A DNA stretch of 64,000 bases from Diphasiastrum complanatum (Eukaryota > Streptophyta > Lycopodiopsida > Lycopodiales > Lycopodiaceae), in contig MU831571.1 of the NCBI GenBank assembly GCA_029204225.1, forward strand, positions 98,795-162,794, written 5' to 3'. The notes under the pieces are model-generated. The model was given only the letters and a program-made list of their open reading frames with translations, was not told the DNA's origin and made no database searches. Positions within the stretch are counted from its first letter, which is position 1; each line of letters begins with the position of its first letter. A program made the position numbers and the translations under genes. Positions 59,070 through 64,000 of the stretch are shown piece after piece.

Positions 59070-59690
59070 TCGTCAGAGGAGGTAGAGGAATGAGAGGTAG
59101 ACATAACCAAAAAAATGGGCCAAGACAGCAAGGAGAAAGCAACGCAGTGAGAGATCAACTAGAATAGCGAAGATTGACAAAATAGGACGAAGCTTAGAGT
59201 GAAAGAGAACAATGAGGAGCAAAAAGTAGGATGGGTCAACGGAAATCATGACATTGAGAGAGCACAAGAAGGGAGCAAGGAAAATGACGAAATTTAGCAT
59301 AGAAAAAAGGGTGAAAGTAGCGTGAATTAAGTGAGTCAAGACAACAATGGAGCAATAGAAAGAGAGCCAAAAAAATAGATGAAAGTAGGGCTTCAGGACA
59401 AAAATTAGAGTGAAAGTAGGGCAAATTAGGGTGAATCAAATCAACGAAGTAGTGAAAAGAAAACAAAAAAAAGAGGACGATTAAGGACAAAAAGAGATTC
59501 AAGTAGGGCAACGTAGGACAATGATGAAATAATGAGCAACAAAAAATGGGATATCAATAGAGAAAAGGAAGGTGCAACATGATGGAGCAGATCGAGGATT
59601 TGGGTGGAAAACATGAAAAGAGAAATGATGAGCACCGATGGAGGAGAAAAAAGAAAAGAAAAAAAATGAAAAAAAAAAAAAAAAAAAACT
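59070..59690. repeat. Purine-rich strand-skewed tract with degenerate short repeats
   Basis: The plus strand is dominated by A and G, with recurring blocks such as gtgaaagtaggg, aggacaa and gcaacaaaaa, ending in a 20-base A run. Minus-strand open frames (59635-59073) are Phe/Leu/Ser-rich because of this skew, and no protein family was recognised. Confidence 0.6.
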
Positions 59691-62193
59691 TCAAGAACTA
59701 GATCACGATAGTAAATTGCTCTAATAGCATTTTATAAACTAATTCACAGAATCAAAGGTGTTTAAGACAATAAAATAGGCCTATAAAACCAAATATAAGA
59801 CCCCAATAGATTGTAGGTACGTATGTACTACAATAGAGAAGAATGGTCTATGTATTGTATGTCCATAATATCCTAGTCAACCTCGAGTACATACTAATAT
59901 TATCGATGCATAGTTTAGCAACAAGACCTCAGACCAACTCAATGATAGTCAATTTCAAAGCTCCTTAATTTAAACTAAAAATACAACTTTTGAAGTCTTT
60001 TCTCTCCCTAATATGCATCCTTACGAGATTTATCATCTAGTTTTTACAGCATATTGAGAAAACGTCATTAGAAAATATTCTCCATGCTTTTGACAAATTA
60101 TGAAAAACAACAAGGTAATTCTACAATCAAAGACAAACAAAAAGATAAGCAAGTAGAAAATCTTATGGAAAGCCTCAATCTTATGTGAATTGCTAATTTG
60201 AACATGCATGGCTAATTTATTTGTGGAATTTTAAGCTTCTTTGAAATAAAAGTGATATGGATTTTTGTACATATTAATGTCTTTGAGGCGAACTAGAATG
60301 CGTATGACAATTGTGGACTTCTCGAGCATAAAATAAGATTTATCAAGATTTTGGGAAAAGAAAGATTCTAAAAATTAGCTCCTAGGAGTTGATACGTATA
60401 TTACTCTTAACTATATAATTGAATAATTTTCCTAGTAGTAGTTTTAATATGAGACTTAGGTATGAGTGCATGGCCTCATTGAATAGCGCCTTTTTTGTCC
60501 TTTTTTATTCATTTTAGGTGGATGAGAAAATATTCTATATATCTACATAGTTGAATTTTGTTCAAATTGGCTTCAAAACACATCTTGTACATTTTCACAA
60601 CCAACATAATGAATCTTAACGTCCTATAAGATATAGACTTTTAGGCCAATACATCCTATGTAGAAATAGCACTGGTATTTATTGCATCATTTAATTCTTA
60701 GTTCGATGAAATAACTACTTATATATTGTGACACTATGTATTAGCTAAAAGTATCATGGACACAACAAAAGCTCACTCTTTTTTATAACTCCCTAGGTTA
60801 TGTCAAAGCTAGCAATAAAGAATAACAAACTAGGCTTCCTTGATTTCTTTGTTATGAAAGTTTGAAAGCTCTCCTAATCGAAGACATTCATGCCAACTAG
60901 ACTTCTTACTAGCTAGAGCTTCATACTAAATTTCATTCACTAGACAACAACGACACACAATTTTAGCAATCATCTTATACACCATTGAAGTTGTAGGAAA
61001 AGTGGATGTGTAACGTAAATTAATTTCCTTCAAATTTTTCTATATCAACCAAAACTCTTGGATTCTAGATTGGTCTATTTTAAAAGCGTCAAATATATGT
61101 GGCAAAATGAGTAATAGAACAACTAAAAATTATGAGGCTCAAAATTTATAATACTCCAATCGTACACAAAATCCATGATGAAGTAAATCACAATATTTCA
61201 TTCACTTGACAAGAGTAAAATTTATTTTTTTTGTGCTTATAAGTTTTATAGTTAGTTTGAATATTAATACAAGAGAAAGAAATCTTTTTTCCTACCCAAC
61301 AATGTCGAAATATAAACACCCTATTGTACTCCAATAATAATAGTAAAAAGGATAAACCTATTAGACATAAATGCTTTTATTAAAAATAGAACAACCTACC
61401 CAAGATCCTTGCCAGAATATTGGTAGTCTTTATCATTCATTTGTAAATATTGAACTTACGCTATTTTACAAATCAACTTGAACCCCCACATCCTGCGACG
61501 GTGAAAACTTGGAGCCTTGTGCTCTACGTTTACGCTCGATGTTTTCCCCAATGTACTATATCTATATGTACCTATCAAACCTTTGTATCATTAGTTATGA
61601 ATGAAGCATAGCAATAATAATAAGAAAAAAGGCTAAAGCCCAAGTGCAATAGAAATCAAGAATAGCCAATTCATCTTAAACTAGTTGTGAATCGTCAATA
61701 GTAATGTGCCACATGTGTGGAAAAGGGCAATTTCCTTGCATTTATTTGTGAAACACAAGAGCAATTTCTCTCCGTTTGTTTGTTTGTGTGTGTGTGTGTG
61801 TGTGTGTGACACCCTTGTTTTATGTTTTGCAAATAATAATACATTTCAAACAAAAAAACTCAACTGCATAGTCTTTATGAACAAAGAAGTCACAATGAAT
61901 GTCCTATTTGCCAACGTTTGAAGTCAAAGGAAACCCATTCACTTGCTCCCACCATCTACATTGGAGTACTATGCTGGAATAAAGTATTTTTGGGGGAATT
62001 TTGGTTGAGTGCATAAATTCCCACTATTATCCATGTTGCAACCTATCAAAAACTTTCAAAGGTTGGAAAAACTGCAAAAGTTTCAAGAGGTATTTCCCAC
62101 CAAATATTAGAATGTATGTAGTCTCAAATTACAAGTCTTGCAATGTCATAAGGCTTGAATTATTTTTCAACAACCATTTTCGACTTATAGCTG
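59691..62193. other. AT-rich intergenic, no gene seen
   Basis: No sustained coding frame and no element ends. A (TG)12 microsatellite lies at 61785-61808. Confidence 0.4.
61785..61808. repeat. (TG)n microsatellite
   Basis: Twelve TG units preceded by three GTTT units. Confidence 0.95.
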
Positions 62194-62882
62194 TGAAAAA
62201 TTGCCTATATTGGCAAATCTAGCTATGTCAAATAATGTAAATTATGTACATAGGTGGGTCTCACACGTATGAGGTCATGGAGCCACTGTGCGAAACCTAT
62301 TCTAGAGTAAGTTAGATCAAGTCTAAAAAGTGGGTCAAGTCAATTTGGTAGTGATTCCTACTTTATAGAACCTAAATCCTAGATTTATGGAGAAAATTGA
62401 CCAACTAGCCACCTACTTGGCAAGGCTCTAGGAATGAGGCTAGAACGGCAAATTAGGGCAAGAAAGCCAAATCAACTTCCTTATTACATGCTGGAAATTC
62501 ACCTAACTTTAGAGAGGAAGAGGCTTTTCTATGTATCCAATCCTCCATACTGAATACTTAGAATATTTTTGAGAGCTCATTGGCAAAACTCGAGTTCTAC
62601 TCTATATGTACTTTGATGTTTTTTTGGATCTAAGCATATAAAAAGTGATTTACACTTTATTTTCAGTCTACAGGCCGTACTGAGTAGTGATCCACACGTG
62701 TGTGGGCTATACTTTGCTTTTGATTGATGATTTTAGATTGCTCTTGATTGATTCATGCTAAATTGTTGATCTAGATCTCAAAATCTAGTGTCTAGTTTCT
62801 ATTTGTTTTATGATTAATCAATCAATCACTCTTGTGAGGCATTAATACACTCATTTAAGGTCCAAAGTATTGTACTTTGACA
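62194..62882 (+). repeat. Copia LTR, 5' type
   Basis: Begins TGTGAAAAATTGCCTA and ends CTTTGACA, followed at once by a primer site; 689 bp. Same family as the LTR fragments at 1-135 and 1717-1790. Has the palindrome CACACGTGTG at 62693-62702. Confidence 0.85.
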
Positions 62883-62893
62883 TGGTATCAGAG
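62883..62893 (+). other. Primer binding site
   Basis: TGGTATCAGAG right after the LTR. Confidence 0.88.
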
Positions 62894-63513
62894 TGAGGTA
62901 CAAGAGTCAATCATTAATCTTGTGTACAATCTCGAATCAGCAAGTTTTTGATCTAAAAAGCTAGTATTGGAGGGGCAAGTAGAAATCGGATATTTTTATG
63001 GAAATTTGTGGATCAAACCTGATCAGGGACTAAATCTGTACTGTCCACACGTGTGGACAGTACAGGCCCGCACTCAAAAAATAATTTCCAATTTTTGCAA
63101 GATCCATAAAAAATTCATTGTAATAGATCTTGATGAGTGTTTTTGATGCTAGATCTATGAGAAAGCATCAATGTTTGCATGCCATTGATTGGATTTGACT
63201 TTGTGTCATTAAATCTAATTGAGGCTGGATTCAAACCCTCTAAATGTGTTTTACAGGTCTTGAAGAACCATTAAGAGGAAAGTACAAGTTTTAGCCATTT
63301 CTTGTCCAAAAATAGTCAAAATTGACTTGAATTGATTGTAGATTGATTGGATCTCATCTCATCTTCATTTCATTTTTGTGAGGAAGTGCTAGAACCGTGG
63401 TTAGAAGTCCATTGTGTGGATAGAAACTAAATTTGAGAGAATCACTACAAGAGAGACCTTTGTGAGTTTCTAGAATCAATCAAACCAATTTTTTTTGGTA
63501 AAATTCATTAGTA
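62894..63513 (+). other. Copia 5' leader with 30-bp perfect palindrome
   Basis: No coding frame. Positions 63036-63065 form a perfect 30-bp inverted repeat centred on CACGTG. Confidence 0.65.
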
Positions 63514-63630
63514 AGATGGGATCCAATTGGTGCTTTCCTTCTAGAAGCTAGTGAAAGATTTTATTTGGTGGTCCTTAATGGTCTAGGTGATGAATTCACA
63601 AATATGATCCAAAGCTTAGTGTGCTTGTAG
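63514..63630 (+). pseudogene. Copia gag scrap
   Basis: An ATG (MGSNWCFPSRS) at 63514 at the normal gag position, but codons of the gag middle follow at once: LVVLNGLGDEFTNMIQSLV, equivalent to the VVLNGLRDEYDNIVQTY region at about 53745. Some 450 bp of gag are deleted between, and the coding stops at about 63632. Confidence 0.75.
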
Positions 63631-64000
63631 TTGAAGAGTGTAGGATCCTCCACACAAAGGCTAGGATGAACTCCTTGTCATTGTCAGAAATGGTGGAACT
63701 CCTGCAACTTTGCCGCGACGCGAAGGACGAACGATTCGCGAAAGTCAACGTGGCCTTGACTCGAAGGACGAACGATTTGCAAAAATCAATTACGCCTCCA
63801 GGACTGCAAAAACCGCAAACGAAAAGAAACGAAAGGGGATCTTTCGCGCTGCCAGCTGGCAGCTCAATGGGCTTGGAGGTCTCAAACTTCACTGCCCATC
63901 TGAAACGGGTAGTAACAACGAGAGTAAACGATTAGTTGATAGCGTTAACTACTCTTATCATTCTCTGTTTAGGCTATCTTGTAAACTCCACACACAGTAG
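63631..64000. other. GC-richer tail, unidentified, with a 41-bp direct repeat
   Basis: Higher GC than the rest and no match I recognise. A 28-base block (core CGAAGGACGAACGATT) occurs at 63721-63748 and 63762-63789. A 104-codon plus frame (63621-63935) and an overlapping one from 63710 run through it without known motifs. Confidence 0.4.

Noticed and set aside
59073-59635. Hydrophobic minus-strand frames that look like membrane proteins
   Set aside because: The Phe/Leu/Ser content follows from pyrimidine-only codons opposite the purine tract; no family or start signals.

Overview
This looks like nuclear DNA of a vascular plant with a large, repeat-swollen genome; a gymnosperm is my best guess, but no single sequence here proves it. 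Evidence: most of the window is Ty1/copia and Ty3/gypsy LTR retrotransposon sequence, nested and broken, with initiator-tRNA-Met-type primer binding sites (TGGTATCAGAG). There are also two CACTA (En/Spm) transposon ends. Only two ordinary host genes are visible, both plant-type: a spliced Pollen Ole e 1-type secreted protein gene (minus strand, 11491-12154) and a CLE signalling-peptide precursor (plus strand, 42560-42859).

Layout. 1-1790: end of a copia element whose LTR fragment is fused directly to reverse transcriptase (RT). 2163-2268: long AG microsatellite. 2699-9709: CACTA remnant (a spliced transposon-associated gene and a 3' end) split by a complete copia insertion (3897-8723, 5-bp target duplication GTAAT). 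10372-12300: GA microsatellite and the Ole e 1 gene. 13545-17119: internally deleted copia element, one LTR carrying a huge CT expansion. 17120-21304: decayed gypsy pol interrupted by a minus-strand copia tail, then a minus-strand gypsy LTR with a pol tail. 21560-28490: nearly complete but inactivated gypsy element (gag, protease, RT, RNase H, integrase), followed by a minisatellite. 28795-32655: front half of a second gypsy-like element with two unrecognised open frames ahead of gag. 32655-34500: minus-strand gypsy LTR, leader and start of gag. 34560-35672: second CACTA 3' end, inserted in a copia integrase that continues to 36600. 36639-37720: minus-strand gypsy gag.

37,720-45,890 is the least repeat-laden stretch and holds the CLE gene. 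45,890-58,857 is a second retrotransposon pile: minus-strand copia gag/protease, minus-strand copia RT/RNase H split by a 732-bp solo LTR with target duplication AGATT, a plus-strand copia gag-protease-integrase, a minus-strand copia with RT and integrase in reversed order, a gypsy fragment, and a copia leader with its LTR. 59,070-59,690 is strongly purine-skewed. 62,194-64,000 holds a copia LTR of the same family as position 1, its leader, a gag scrap and a GC-richer tail I cannot identify.

No retroelement here appears autonomous; each has stops, frameshifts or missing domains. The observations most worth following are: two unidentified open frames upstream of gag in a gypsy family, the first with a second copy 28 kb away; a roughly 25-bp minisatellite (core TCTCGACCGGAGC) tied to that family at four loci; a CACACGTGTG palindrome recurring in LTRs and leaders of several copia families, including a 30-bp perfect palindrome; and the CLE gene. 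All statements rest on reading the sequence and recalled family knowledge; no database search was run.
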